Source: Pampus argenteus (lineage: Eukaryota; Chordata; Actinopteri; Scombriformes; Stromateidae). Taken from it: DNA of 64,000 bases. The DNA is taken from positions 8,177,501 through 8,241,500 of the forward strand of contig CM072861.1 in assembly GCA_036937835.1 (NCBI GenBank). Reading direction: 5' to 3'. The notes beneath the pieces were generated by a model. The model made no database searches and was not told the origin of the DNA. It was given only the letters and a program-made list of their open reading frames with translations. Made by a program: the position numbers and the translations under genes. Of this stretch, positions 47,685-61,700 are shown piece after piece (within the stretch, counting starts at the first letter, position 1; each line of letters begins with the position of its first letter).

Positions 47685-50600
47685 GCTTGTGACAAAAGAC
47701 TCATAGAGGAGAATTCTGTATCTATGATTAAACAAACATCTTTTTTCTGGTGTTGCTCCATGAAGGTACTGTTCAGGGTCAGCATGAAGAGTGTGACTGA
47801 ATAACTCTTTGAACATGCATATCTCATGTGAGTATTGTATTAAAATCTGAACTTGTTCTTTTGAAGACAACTCTAACAGCCAAACTGTTACAGGAGTGAG
47901 AAAACTTTACTGGTCCCCCGCCGTCGTGCGGTACTTATTGCCTAGACTAATAAGCATAGAGAGGTGATCCAACACAGTCAGGTTGATGAGCTTGTTGTGA
48001 ATAATAGCCCTCAGTTCACTTGTAGCCTACGACATAACAACTGCATCTGACAGAATCCAGACTGGAAGGAAAAAGTTGGAGTGGAGGGACTTCATGAGGA
48101 GTAGCCAGGCAGTAAAAATGGAGCATATGTATGTATTGGCCAACCTTGGTTTAGTCTCATACCCATTACACACTGCTGAAGGGCTCTCTTGGGTCAAGTC
48201 AGCAAAGCACAGAACACAGTGTTTGGTCAAAAAATACAAAATGCATAAAAATCAGTTGGAAGCTGAAACAATAATTTGAGTTAATTTTGCTGAAAAAAAG
48301 GTTGTTAAATTAACATGTTGGATAATATTCAAATAACTGCCATCCAAGCATAAGATACGTTTGGCGCTCGTAGGAGTTTTTAATAAAAGTGTATGTCTAG
48401 TATGTTTTTCTATTTTGTTTATCGTGTTCATGCAAATCTCCCATCAGAGACTGTATTGGATCTGAATTTTAAATGGAACTTGAAGTTGACTTTTCTCAAT
48501 TATTTATTAATGCAGCAATAAAATATTAAAGCCAATAACTGTAAACCAAAGATCCATTTTTTTTTTCAGTTTTTCTTTTCCTTTCTCAGGCTGCTCTGAA
48601 TGATGAACAATGTGCTTCAGAAGTTAAATATACATCGTTTACAAAGTGCTCACATAAAAACGAGAGCTGGATTACAACTTAAAATCTTCGTTGAACATTA
48701 TTGGAGATGATAGCGATGATTGGCCCTTTACTTGCAAAACACATTTAGGTCAAATACTGAGCAGCAGAAGAGAATGAAACCCTTGTGTATGTATATCCGG
48801 AGCGCGGACGAAGTGAAATACATTATTAAACACAGCGAAATTAACGACCTAGATTTCTGATCACACCACTGTGAGAAGAGCTTGTTCTCCATCCTCCCCA
48901 ATGACGCCTTTTTAAATGTTTTTCCGCAACATTTTCCTCACCGTTTAACAGTTTTTCCACCTTTTATCCCCCTTTGAGGAAATCACTCGTAGGAGACAAG
49001 TAATTCCCAGACAGTGAAAAGTATCCTGAGAAACATGAGAAACCTCGACTCACATCTGCATCCCTATATAACCCAGCATCCTCCTTGATTCTATACGGTA
49101 GCTTGTATATCACACAGTTTTATAGAGTCGAGCTCTGTGTGGGAGGCTGAGACGATATCTAGCTAGTGCAGCGATAAACTTCACAGCCAAGAGCAGAACG
49201 TTTGCCCCTTGAATCAGTGGCCTGTGAGACATTACTTATCATTGCTCTGGTGAATAACAGACCTTGTCCTTTAATGTGGGTTATGTGATCACGCCAAGCT
49301 GCACAAAGCAGCCGTTCAACCCACAGCAAAGTGTGGTTTCAGAAGAATCCCTTTACCCCCTACCCCAAAGCCTACCCTCAAACCGCCTCCTTCCCTCCTG
49401 GATGCTGGCTTGCTATTTCATTGGGTACTGCAGATGTGGAGTTAGTAGCTGGCACAAGATACAGTATTCGACTTTGTGGCTGCGAAGCCTCACTGTGGCA
49501 ATCAGGGATGCATTGGACTGGACTGCAGACACTAAGTGGGCTGATGCCAGTGCTTTGAACTGTGAAAATAAATACTGAATAGGGCTACGTTATGCTAGCC
49601 AGGTCTTGAGTCCTATAGTCATCTGTCTTGGTGTACACACCGGTGGGAGTGTTTGCCTTGGACTTAAGCCACCGCATGTGGTAGCTGCAGGATTTTTTTC
49701 AAACTGAATCACACTTTTTAATAAAACTGGCTGCTGAATATAAGGGGCAAGAATTCAGACTCATTTTGCACATGTGATAACTTTCCCTCATCTCTTCTCT
49801 TTGTCCTTGTCAAGGATAAAATCTGCACAAACAGCCAGAGAGTATCTCGGTGTGTCTGGTAGAGACGTTTGTTTCCGAGCTGAAAGAGAGATCACTGGGG
49901 TGAGAGGATGTGGGCCACTCAGAGGAAGAAGGCAAACGAAGCACCTGGGACAGGTTGATTTGGATGTTTGGACGTTGAAGGGGAACTTGTCCGGTGGCCA
50001 ACGCTCTGTTTCTTCACAGCGATGAGGGAATCTGACAGTGCTGTGCTGTCCGCTGCACGGTAGTTTTAAAGAAGAAAGCGAGAACAGGAGATCGGACGTC
50101 AAAATAAACTGTCCGTGGGCGTTTCAGAGGATTTTGCACTTATAGGTCCCCTGTTGTTATATATTGCTTTATCTGCTGTAGTGTGAATTAAATTCAACAA
50201 TCATACCATATTGAAAAACGGCATGAGTGAGGGGATTAAAATTTGAGGAGTGTAGTGTTAACTAATTACAGGGATGATTATAGGATATGCCATGCATACT
50301 TTGCATTAAATACCCATCTCTCAGTTTTGATTGGAATATCCTCCTGCATTCAGATGACAGTTTATTCAGTTTGGTAGCTCTCTACAGGCTGATAAACTCT
50401 CATATTCATATCAAGTGGATATCTTGAGTTTCTATGAAGGTCTTGATTTATTACAGTACGCCATGCGATCGCTCATTCCCTCTGCTGATTCTACATTCAT
50501 CCAAAAATGGGTTCACTGAGTATGCATTGCATGCACTTTTTAATTCTACTTCATTATGCTGAAAGATATTCACTGTCAGGAGTCGGCCAGTACAACCACA

Positions 50601-53600
50601 CTCTTGACTGTTGGCCACTAAACATCTTCGCCAGGGCAATTGCAGTAATCCTCTACCAAAGGTCTCGCAACAGGCTTCATTTGAATTTAAAATGCAGCTG
50701 GATGTGCTGGCAGCTGACATGATTAAATTCTATACTAGTGTTGAAACTACAGCCGAGTTGGATAGTCGCGTTTATCATGTGATTTTTCTGTCCAACTCAG
50801 ATTTTTTTTTTCACCTCCCATTTAATCATCTCCTTTTGGTATGGTTTTTCTCTATTGTGGAAACATCATAAAACCTTTTTTAATTGTGTAGTCTAGTGTT
50901 TTTCTTTAATTATGGAATAAGCATTTTTGGAAATTCTTCAGCACTTCTAATCTAAAAATACAAAAAGTGAAATATGCACTATTATCCTATCATTGTGGTC
51001 TAACTGCATTTAAAAATAAAAAATAAAAAAAAGCAAAAAACATGAAACACACAATGCCACAACTCATTGTCACGCTAACCGTCCCTACATGCATTTTTTT
51101 TTTTTTTTAGAGGACTTGAACCTCATCCAGTGTAGCTATTCTGTTCTGTTATGTTTCCATCTCACAACACGGACCTCAAAAAACTGTAATCTGTCTCTGC
51201 TACTGCAAAATCATGCTGTCATAAAGCTTAAATGTCGCTTGATGCTCTGATTTTACTGTCACGCCAAGAAAAGCCATCAAGTTCAATCAAACTCTGATAG
51301 GAAACAGATCAGATCCTAATTTGAGAAGTTCACATCAACATCCTGGTGATATTTTTGATGCCAAGATGCGGCAGACAGCTTTGAGAAATTTGCCTGTTTT
51401 GCTTTGGTGCGCAGATCTTGATCCAGAATCTGATTATGACAGCTGGCATGCCTTTTTCCAGACTTTGCTTTTTCCCATCTGTCTGGAACCAAATTTATCC
51501 TCTTTTTAACCATGTGCCATCTCCTGCAGGGGATGAAAACTGAAACATATTGGATAAAACTGGCAAGATCAATGTACGATAGCCCGTCCATTTTTCTGAG
51601 AAACAGGTGCGGCACCAGTTTTACGGGCGTCTTTTTGTATGTACTTTTGAAGGAGGATTGTTAAGTGCTTCTTGTGTCCGCTGTTAAAAAGAATTCATGG
51701 CAACCCATCACAAAGAGACAAAATACTCATATCTCTGACATGAAGGTATTATGATAGGGATAAAAGTACCAGATGTTGATAATAAATCTAGATAATGTCA
51801 ACTATGTTTCAGCAGGGAAATTTCACAAGACTGATTGATTGATTTTGTAGTAGGGAACAAAAGATGAATAGAAATGTTAATACAGATTTTTTTTTTCCTT
51901 TTTAACCAACATTTGTGTGCTAATGTTTGTCCAAAGTGACATCGTACAGTGTATTGAGTGTATACAGCCAGGCCAAAGCAGCAACCAAAGCCTAAAACCT
52001 GTCTTGTGGCTGTTTCCTGCCTTGGTTTCTGCAAGTATTGGATATCGACTTAACATAGTTTGATGTCAAGAATCTAATCTAACACAGAGGTCATGCAAAT
52101 AGATCTACATCTAGCATTTTGATAATGAAATCCACATTATGGACGGCAAGTTATCAAGTCTACAGGTGTATAGAATGAAACATGATGTTTTTAGAAACAA
52201 AAAGGCATTAAACAAATCCTATATGAATATCCTATAAGATACGGCACATGTTTGATTTTTTTTTCAGTGATGGTGCTCCAGAATAAGCCTTTCAGTTGAT
52301 TCTTTATGGAACACAAATTGCAATGTAAACTTTGTTTGTAATAATTATTGGGTCTTTGATGCTTTAAAATGTATTTCCACTTGGCTCTGATCTAGTCTTG
52401 GTCTCGGTCTTGATGATGATATCAAAATAATCCAACTTTCCTGAAGTCTTACTATTAGTGGTAATATATTGTTAAATTATTTAACACCATAATCATCTAG
52501 CATTTTTTTTTTGTCTATTGTACCTTTTGGACTCTGCAAACAACAAGAAGTTGTTCAAAGTTTAGGTCAGTTGACATGAAATCTCTTTGGAAGCAACTCA
52601 GTGTCTCTTAGATTCTACACACATTCATATATATTTGACAATTCATGATCTCTTTTTCCATAATGAACTTGATCGATTGATTTCTAGAGTACAAGAACTT
52701 AATCATTAAAAAAAACCAGAGCTGAAGCTGAGCAGTGAGGAAGGACTTGCTAATGAAGGCAGGAGTGCTGCTGTGTTCCACTGAAAACGAGGACAATAAC
52801 AGTAATGGAAATGATTGTCGGATGTTTCACCGCCGTACAAAATGGCATACGGCACATCTCAAATCTTAATTGAACCAGATCTTTGAATTTACTTTGTCAT
52901 GTCACTGGTGTTGACTTGACTTCAGATCTGCACATTTTAAGTGTGCAATGTCACTTCCCCTCCTTTAAAACAAGACAAAACAAGAAGAGGAACCCAATGT
53001 GGTTTTTATATTCACTTACTAGTGACTTCATACAGTGATCGGGGACACACTTAATGTGGTTGATTATAAACGGTGACGGCTGGAAGAAGGGATGGATTGA
53101 GAAACCTGATTCTGGCATAACAGTAGTTTACCAAACCCTCTGTTTAGAATTGAATCAGCAAGCAGCTGTTCCCGTGTTGAGTGACTATTCTTCAGCAGAC
53201 CGTGGTTGTTTTGGATGCCGGGTACCGAGTGCCAGGCAACATTTGGCTGAACTCATAGTGCCGCTAACCCTCTGCCGCGCACGTGTCTTTGATTCCTATG
53301 TTAGGCTTAAAAAGCAACATCTTCTTGACATTGCAGATGTTGGTCATTAATAGCACATGTTTGTCATCTTTTTTTTTTTTCATTCCATATCCTAACAGCT
53401 CTTGAACTACCATTTTTTTTATCACTTACGTTTCCTTACTCTCTTGGAGGAACATCTGAGAAAGTGTTAAATGATTTCGTGCATTGTTTGACTGAAGCTC
53501 TCACGAAAAAAGGGGGTATAATGTTGTCCTTGTGTGAAGGTTACGCCTCTCTCACTGATGACTAATGCCCATGTTCAAATGTTTTTCCAAGTTTTGCCTG

Positions 53601-53713
53601 AACAATTAATTACAATGACAAATCGTAAGATGTGAGAGAGCCACTGCACACAAGAAAAATGCTTCACATTTTTTTTGTGAATTTAGTTGATGTCTGTCTT
53701 GTGTTTTGTGTTT

Positions 53714-53877
53714 CCAGGTCATCGTAGTCAAAGGAGTTAAATTGTAAGCAACTGGACTTTTTCTTGGAGTTTGAAGATGTTTCACCTTTCAACTGAAGAA
53801 GCCTTTTGGATGAAAAGTGAAACGTCTTCAAACTCCAAGAAAAAGTCCAGTTGCATACAACTCAACTCCTTTGGTTA
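53714..53877. mobile_element. Long hairpin element, about 65-bp arms
   Basis: From CAAAGGAGTT at 53729 to AACTCCTTTG ending 53873 the sequence folds back on itself. The core arms GCAACTGGACTTTTTCTTGG and onward (53748-53785) match their reverse complement at 53817-53854 with about one mismatch, and the inner part forms imperfect pairs around CAACTGAAGAAGCC. This palindromic unit is one I recall as widespread in fish genomes. It is non-coding, and the family name is not known to me. Confidence 0.75.
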
Positions 53878-54077
53878 ACAATAGCTCATATAGCCACTCA
53901 GGATGGCACTATATGCTTGCTCCATTGTAAAGAAATACTTCATACTGAAAGTTTTAAGGTTTGGATTTTCTGTTTCTGACCAGGTCATAGCAGAGGAGTA
54001 TGGATCACAGTCCTCTAATTGAAATGTGCCCATCTGATCCTCTATCATAAGTTTGGACAGCATCATTATGGTTGATG

Positions 54078-55192
54078 ATGACGTCTCTTGCTGCTGACTT
54101 TCTTAACGTCACTGAGTCTTAATTTTATTCAACACGTGTCTGGTCCCCCACACATTAGGGGACAATACTCTGAACTTTGTTCTTACACATGGTTTAAATA
54201 TTGACTCCATTTGCTCTGAGGAGCTGCCTATTACCGACCATAACTGTGTTTTATTCAACTTGTCTTTTAACTTAGATTTTCTGCCCAGTAAAAGTTTAAA
54301 GTGCTCTTAAATCATCTCACAGCTGTTAAGTTTTCTGCAGCTTTTGACCCAAGCATAGTGTTGTCTTCTCATGCAGACGCAGATTGTTTAGTTCAATCCT
54401 TTAAAACACATTGCTCCTCTGTTTTGGATAATGTTCCTCTTAGAAAAATGTGATTTGTCCCCTCCAGCAGTTCATCCCCCGGTTAAATGACACATTTGTT
54501 GTTTTCAGGGTAAATGTCAGAGGTGGAAATCAACTAAGCTCCAGGTTCACCATCTCAACACCTTTTCAACCAAATTTAACGTGGCTAAAGTTGCAAGGGT
54601 ATCTATTTTGCCAACCTTATTTCCACCAGTAAAGGTAACCTGTCCTGTTTGACACAATTAACATTTTCTCTCCTTCTTTGTGGATAATATTAGAGATGTC
54701 AGATAGCATTAGCATCATCCCTTTCTCTACTCCCCTCTCCACTTATCCAGTTTGGCTCTCAGTTTTAGTTTTTCTCCAATCTCTCTGCAAGACCTCACTG
54801 ATCCGGGCAGTATGAAAACTTCTTCCAGTTCTGTAGACATTTTACCCATGTCTATGCATGTCGATCCATGCCTGGTCTCTATTCTAAATAGCTATTGCAA
54901 TCTGTCAATCTGCTGTTCTCTCCTGTAGTTGTGCCTTCTTGGGTCCTATAGTATTTTTGTGTTTTGTGTTATGTTTTTCACATTTATTTCCCATCAGGTT
55001 TAGGATTAATTTTAAGGATTTTGTTTTCACATATAGAGCCCTGCATGATCAAGCACCTGAGTACATTTGTGACCTGCTCCATCCTTATATAACCAGTAGG
55101 TCACTTAGGGCTTCTGACCAGGTCTTACTGACTGTCCCTCCCATGTGAATTTTACTTCTGTGAAAGGTGCCATACTAAATAAATTATTATTA
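54078..55192 (+). mobile_element. L2/CR1-like LINE relic with reverse transcriptase largely deleted
   Basis: The plus strand carries pieces of one LINE ORF in the right order. At 54120-54305 the end of the endonuclease domain reads NFIQHVSGPP, then after a frameshift NTLNFVLTHGLNIDS and ITDHNCVLFNLSF. A short middle part at 54650-54910 is very decayed. From 54990 comes the C-terminal end, with INFKDFVFTYRALHDQAPEY, ICDLLHPYITSRSLR and LLTVPPM. The GVPQGS and YADD region that should lie between is missing. The 3' end (55155-55192) has GTGAAAGGTGCCATACTAAA followed by TAAATTATTATTA, a typical LINE tail. The copy is dead. Confidence 0.85.
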
Positions 55193-58100
55193 TAAATCTA
55201 TTTTTTAATATTCACACAGTTTAAGCTCTTATTCTTGGGCTAAAATATATTTGTTATTCCAAAAAGTACTGGGGCATATTTTTCCTGTTATCATTATCCT
55301 ACAGGTTGTGTTTACAACTTTTCCATAATTGGCATGAGGTATGGTTACTTGAGACAGCGGCAATCTTAGAAACTCATACACACTGTCTGTTTCAGTCTGT
55401 GTCACAGGGTCGATGCACACGACTGTATTTAGTGTAATGAAAGCGGTACAAAAGTAACTATGGCGCACTTATTTACTTGGGTTGAAATTAGACATTTTCC
55501 AGAGGAAGGAAAGAGTGGGAGAAATCATACAAAAGATTCAAAACACATGCTTTGCTGAGTAGTTCAGCAGACAGAGGTTTCATACACAGACAGTTGAAGT
55601 GTTGAAGAATAATGTCCGTTTGCCTGAAAGCCCTGAGAAATATTGCTAAGGGTTTATGAATGCACACGACAATATGATCAGGATGTTGGCCAATATGACC
55701 CAAGAGATCAAGTAAAGAGGTTAATATAAATATACAGATATAGAAAAACATGTTTCTTAAATCCATATTTAGAAATTTCGGACAACTGTTGCGAAAAGAA
55801 AGCAAATACATGCTAGAACAAACAAACAAGCAATCACTCTTACCAAACATTCAGTGGTTATGAAACTTGATAGTTAAATTACTGCCGGTGCTGCACACAA
55901 ATAACCATGGGTGCCATACGTTTGCAGCTATAGCTATATATAAATAGTCAATGCTACAAACAATTCAATCAGTACTGAAAAAGTATTGAGGTTTCAAGAC
56001 CCAGACAACAATTATTTTTGTCACTATGGACTTTTTAAATACACATTAGTATCCTGGTCATGTATGGAAAAAAGGGCTTTTTCAGCTTTCAAAAAGGTTG
56101 TGCTAGCTTGAGTACTACATCAAAAATGTCACACACACACAGGTTATGTTTCATCCTGTGTTCTCAACACAAAGTAATGTAGTAGTCAGTAAAGTGCAAA
56201 AAGGCTGAAAGGGCACCACACAAGATAATGGTATATTTGATATATTTAACTCAGCACAAGCACAGGCGGACTAATATTGGCATTCATAGAGTCATGCTGC
56301 TAGTATGGCTAAAAATGTAAAAGAGCTGCAGCTTTCTAATTCACTTGTACTTTGTTTTTCATAATGAATATGTTGCAATGAAGGCCAAGAAAGCCAATGA
56401 ATTGTGGCTCTGATCTTTGTTGTGTAATGTAAACTGGATATCACAGTGTGTGATAGTTTGCCTCCTTTTTTCATATTTCATTTTTGGCAGAAACATTAAC
56501 CACTATTCAAAAGCTCTTGTCATTGTTGCCAAACAAAACAATACAGTCAATCTTCCAGGTATGGAAAATGGATTAAGCCTTATCCATTCACAAGATCCAA
56601 TCTTTTTCCTTTAACCAGTAATGGTAACTAAATAATGAGAAAAATAACTTGGCCAAACTCTGCACCTCTGACAAGGTCACAGAACCAAAAAAGGATGTAA
56701 ATCAATGTGATCTGAGCTGTGCAGCAGTCTGTGACAATACCATTTATGACTATTGTATGAAACCACCATGATCAGGGACAGAGTAGAGGTGCTTGGAGCT
56801 TTTTCCCAGATGCTTCAGGTTTCATGACTGGACTCGAGACATGAGAGCTCAACCTCTTCTAACACTGTTCTGACTGCAAGAGTACAGGCCAAACATAATT
56901 TCTGTTTACATCATCATTTCCAGCTCTGTTCTACCAGAAACCGGGTCAGTAAAGTTCAGGTCAATTTCAACCTATGTGTAACAGCCCTACGTAAGTGAGA
57001 GGCAAAATAAAAAGGGAAAGATGCAGGTACTCCATTTGCTGTTTATATAAACTTATATGAATATCTTAATTTCCTCACAAACCCTCAGTTTTTTGATGCC
57101 ATTGGTTTTATTCACTTCCTGTCACTCTACAAAACTCAATCCTCGACTGCAGCTTGACCAGCTGCAGCAGTCGTCTGATCATTATCTTTATCACTCACAA
57201 ATTAAATTTGCTGAAAGGAACTGTCTGAAAAATTAAGTTGGAAGCAGCTGGCACTGTGATGAGGACAATGGCTTCCTGCCTTCATTGGCTTGAATGGGTT
57301 TCCACTACCAGCACAGGGTGAGCTGTCCTACTGGTAATAAAGCAGTGGGACGAGCGGTGTGAGGAGGTCACAGAGAGTTGGAGGAAATGAAACAAATGGA
57401 AAATATGTCGATACTTTATTAGCCAAACCATTGTTTCACGCTGTCATTGTCAATTTCTGTTTGTGGATAAGAAAACTGCTGTTGCTTTGTGTCCCGAGAG
57501 CGCAGGTTCTCAAAGCTTTTCCAGCCGCTCAACACACTGCTGCACCTCACACTCTCAGGGATGTTAGAACAACATTGGGGGAATTATATCTGCCGCCATG
57601 CGTGAGCCCTGTGCTGTAGGTCGCCAAAGCCTGCTGTGAATCAAGGGGCTTGATCAGGTAGTTATGTAGTTAAATTAGTTAGCTTAGTTAAATTAAAAGC
57701 CAAATATACTCGCCAAGAGAGTAAATGGCTTTATCTGAAGCCAAACCAGCCGTGATCCCATGAACTCATTATTCAGAAAACCTGCCTGCCTGCATGCGAT
57801 GCCACAAGGACACACGCGCCATATTCTCTCCTCTGTATGTGTGCGTGACACCCCCTTGTACAAATATAAAGCTCCTAGTCGCTCTGTTGAATAGAAGTTG
57901 TGTGCTTGTGCTCACTGGGGATTTCCTGTGGTCTAGTCTCCCAATATTGCGGGCTGGGATAAACCCTGATCAGGAGCCCCTTACAATGAAACATGTGAAA
58001 TCCTCGGCACGCTGGCTTAGTCTCAGAGAATTGTGTCAAAAACATATTGTTTGGCTCTGGGAAAGACGGCAATAAAGACAGAGCATTACTCTAGTCATAC

Positions 58101-58794
58101 AGTAGAGATGCATCGCATGCAATGGGAAACACCTGGTGCGTGCAGGCTCCTTTAAGAGAGAGTATACGGCGAATGAGCGGAGCCAGGGTCAACAGGTGGA
58201 TGCGAATGCACTCCAGAAACTGCCATTGAGTGTTGCGTGTTAATGAGAGCTAAGTGCTTTACTACTTTGTGTGACTCTCATCTGAAAACAGTCACTTCTG
58301 GTTCTCATTCCACCTGAGTAGTTAACCCTTCCACGCGTGACTTGCATAAAGGGGGCCTCACACAGATTTAGTTAATGGCTCTTTTCTGCTGTCTCTGTGA
58401 AAACAGTGCTTATTTGGTTTCAAAGAGGCAGAATTACTCTGTGTTCCCATGAATAAGAAAAGGGAAAGATGTGGTTTAAGACTTCCTGTCCTGTGTTTGA
58501 TTTCAAGCAATCTGTCTTCAGTGTTTTCTCACACCAAGTTTTGTTGGCTTACAAAAAAAATCTGTAACTATTTTTTATTTCTTTGTTTAATATTCAATAA
58601 ATAATTAGAAAGTTAAACATGTTAGTATTTCCTCATTCAGGTGACAAACTGGTAGGAATACACTTTGTTTATGAAGCAGTGGTGACATATTTCCACCACA
58701 TCTTTACGTAGGTTTATTAGATGTCATTCGGCAGGTTTACAGCAAACAGTAGTTTGACGATTAATAACATAGCTAGCATTATTATTTTTATTAT
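55193..58794. other. No gene seen
   Basis: AT-rich unique sequence. The longest frame (120 codons, minus, 55488-55850) has no recognisable domain. A short CA run lies at 56132-56140. Confidence 0.45.
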
Positions 58795-59275
58795 TAGTCT
58801 TTATTTAACCAGGTTGTTGAGATCACAGATCTCTTTACCAAGCATGACCTGGCTAAGAGGGCAGCAGCAGTTACATTTAAAAATGGTAACAGCACATAAA
58901 ACAAAATAAACAATATGACAATAAAACTTGCTCACTTAACACACACTGACACAGATAAGGTAGACTGGAAAGACTTTATGGTAGCTTTATACTTATTTAA
59001 TGAAACAAGGGCTTTAAGGTGGACTCAATTTGCCCACTTAACCATTTGTTTTGTCTGCATTTAAAACAAGTCATAGCTGGCAAAGTTGTTCTTGTATTCT
59101 ATCAAATGCCAGTTGAAGATACTTCTGCAGGAGTGGGTGCTATGCAATATATAATGGTATCATCAGCATAAAAATGAACAGTTGAATTTAGAATGTTTTG
59201 TCCAAGACTGTTTATGTAAATTATGAATAATAAAGGGCCCAACAGAGATCCCTGAGAAACACCCTTTTACGTGCA
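58795..59275 (-). mobile_element. Minus-strand LINE relic with intact YADD motif
   Basis: On the minus strand the copy starts with reverse-transcriptase motif GVSQGSLLGPLLFIIYIN (about 59207-59260), followed by VHFYADDTIIYCI with the catalytic YADD at 59159-59170. A one-base shift then leads to LAFDRIQEQLCQL and LVLNADKT. After a decayed gap the 3' part (58795-58870) has the AGGTCATGCTTGGTAAAGAG / TGGTTAAATAAAG style tail of fish L2/CR1-type LINEs. The copy is internally deleted and frameshifted. A (TA)n tract lies close to its 5' side. Confidence 0.85.
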
Positions 59276-59365
59276 GTTCCTCCGAAGGACTGAAAGCTAG
59301 CTGATGATTGAAGGCTAGTGGTAGGCCGAAAGTTAAAAACTCAACTGGTGGATTGTAGATAGGCA

Positions 59366-59366
<1 letters not shown>

Positions 59367-59404
<38 letters not shown>
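59367..59404. repeat. (TA)n microsatellite
   Basis: Nineteen TA units without interruption, about 90 bases beyond the 5' end of the minus-strand LINE relic. Confidence 0.97.
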
Positions 59405-59406
<2 letters not shown>

Positions 59407-61444
59407 GAAAACTGACTTGGCTGCCATCTTGGATTTGGATTTTAACTACACTAACAGTGGTATTACTTACTGTATGGAGCTAAAACGTAATTGGCTAGCA
59501 GTAACAGCCCCTCTCTCCTTTTGGCACACCATTTCCAACAGTATAGGTACCGAGGAGGTGACAAAATACTTTTGTATTACATCACATTTCAGAGTTGATG
59601 TGACAACACATTACCTCAGAATGATTGTACCAGAGCATTAGTTTTTCAGAAAAATCCATCTTAAGACACGTTTTGCTTTCCATATTTGAAAGCCTGTTTA
59701 TTTGGCCATGACAAATGTTATTGAGAATAGTTTAGTTTAAAATCAAATAAAATTATACACTCTAAACACTCAATAATAAGAAAAGCTTGTTTATTATTAT
59801 TTATTTATGTTAGATATCGTTAGAGTTCTAAAAACCTGAGATGAGCCTGTATAAAAATGCTGCCTTCAAGTCAAAATCTTTGGCTTTAGTCTGCTTTGAA
59901 CATTCTTTTACCTCTACTTCCCATCACCCTGCTCTGTAGACATTGTTGCTAAGGTTGTTCCATGAGTTGTTTGCATTGTCCACTCACATATTTCTGATCA
60001 GATTTTGGCTCGAACATGTACAAGGTTAAATTTCAAATAGAGAAAAAGAAGCAAAATCCGACTGCTATTGTTTGCTTTGCTTCCTTAGCCTCTGGAACCA
60101 TGAGAAGTCTGCAGAGGGGCAGCTTCTGAAAGTTAACCAATTATGGATTCATCAGCAGGGGGCCCTGAAAGAGACCGGCTACTTCAGACAGACGCTGAAC
60201 TAATGGGCTGTGTAAAAGAACCAGTATAAGGTAAATAAGGAGTTTTTTTGAACTGTAAATCATGCTAAGATATTCCAGTAAAGCCCCAGAAAATATAAAT
60301 ATAGACCTGGAAATATGCATAATGTGTATTGAAAATGCATTATATCTAACTCTAAGCACAGGGGTCTCTGTCTGTTTGTCTGTTGTTTGGCGGGTTTCTT
60401 GCTGGGGACCAAAGGAAGTGCAGTGTTGTTGAGTGTGAAGTTGTTTGGATGAGGGGTTCTCGAGAAATATATAAAAATACCTCTACACTCTAAAAAAATA
60501 GCCTGCATGTGAGGTGTTGGGGAAGGCCATTATTCTCTCTAGGTTTTGAGAAATTGTCCGGTTTCTGAACAGGCTTTTGTTTTAAAAGGGCACTGTACTA
60601 GTAAAGCATCTGAAGGGCTATAATTAAAAAGCACAACTTAACTGGTGGATTTAATATTCCCTTGCTAAACCTCTATACTGCCTTGATTTATGTAAAAAAA
60701 TAAAATAAAATAAAAAGAAGTCACTTTCCATAATACTGTGGTTCAGGTTGTCTTGCACCATAGACTATTTGGATATGGCTACTGTCTCAATATTCAATGG
60801 AACCACAAGCAAACTCAACATGTGATTTAATGTGAAAGAAAAGAGGTCAGAAGGCATACTGCATGCATTTATGATTTTTTTTGTTCCTCCTAAGTTCCGT
60901 CCCCAAAGCGATATAAAACAAACCTGTTGAAATGTTAACGGCACATGACTTTCTGTTCACAGAGATGGTTGAGCCTCCACAGTGGGCTACTGTGCTACAA
61001 GGCGGAGGGACGCAGTGGGACACTGCACTACTGGGAGTTTTTCAGACCATCCAAACTACATTCGCTCTGTGCTGGGTCACTCAGGCGTGAGCTGATGGAG
61101 TTTCACGGAGGGCCTTGTTATCCCTGCTGTTATTAATCTTTGCTTTGAACTGAAAAGTAATGTCAAGGCTGAAAGGCACACGTTTGCTTTTGTATGCCAC
61201 ATGTCAGATGTTTCAACACATACTGTACATTGGGCCTTTTTATCGTCACTAAAGAGTTGGTGGAGCTGAGGCTGTACTTTTTTGGGGGCTTCAGAAAGTT
61301 GTTTGGGGCTTTATATGAAGAGTTTAAATAATTGTGTCAAAGTTTTCCACATGTGTCTGAGTCTTGATTTACATAAAACATTGAGCTAGGAAGTTCATCT
61401 CCACTGTGGTCTGATGATGTTGCATCAAAGCATGAAAGCTGAAG
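59405..61444. other. No gene seen
   Basis: Unique sequence. A frame at 60945-61136 follows a fair acceptor (TTCTGTTCACAG) but has no donor or domain. Confidence 0.45.
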
Positions 61445-61700
61445 CTGGAACAAGTAACTGATTAATCGGATACTCACTTGTGTCATTTAACAAATTTATT
61501 CAGCGGCTATTTTGTAAATTTGATCAATGGTTTAAGTAAAGTTAAGTTTTCTTTTGTTTTCAGCTTCGTTATTGTGAAGATATGCTGTTTTATTCTGTTC
61601 TGTTGGTCAGAAAAACAAGCGATTTAAAAATTCTGATGAGCATTTTTACTTTTTTACTTTTTTTTAAAAACCAATTGATTGACTTCACACTGAGTAGTCA
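61445..61700 (+). repeat. Copy of dispersed ATTGATTA-type repeat
   Basis: AACTGATTAATCGGATAC, TTCAGCGGCTATTTTG, TTCAGCTTCGTTATTGTGAA, TTCTGTTGGTCAGAAAAAC and CTGATGAGCATTTTTAC occur in the order of the same repeat as at 45850-46100, but in the opposite orientation. Confidence 0.65.

Larger units (their letters stand above)
46101..53713. other. No gene seen
   Basis: No exon or RNA gene is supported in this 7.6-kb stretch. It holds a hairpin at 47549-47581, a TA/T tract at 47646-47684 and A/T-rich runs near 46302-46340, 51012-51040 and 51096-51109. The GC-richer part around 49260-50130 has overlapping short frames on both strands without domains. Confidence 0.45.

Noticed and set aside
60963..61136. 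Exon-like frame after TTCTGTTCACAG
   Set aside because: Two phases are open for a while but neither ends in a donor or poly(A) context, and no domain is recognisable.
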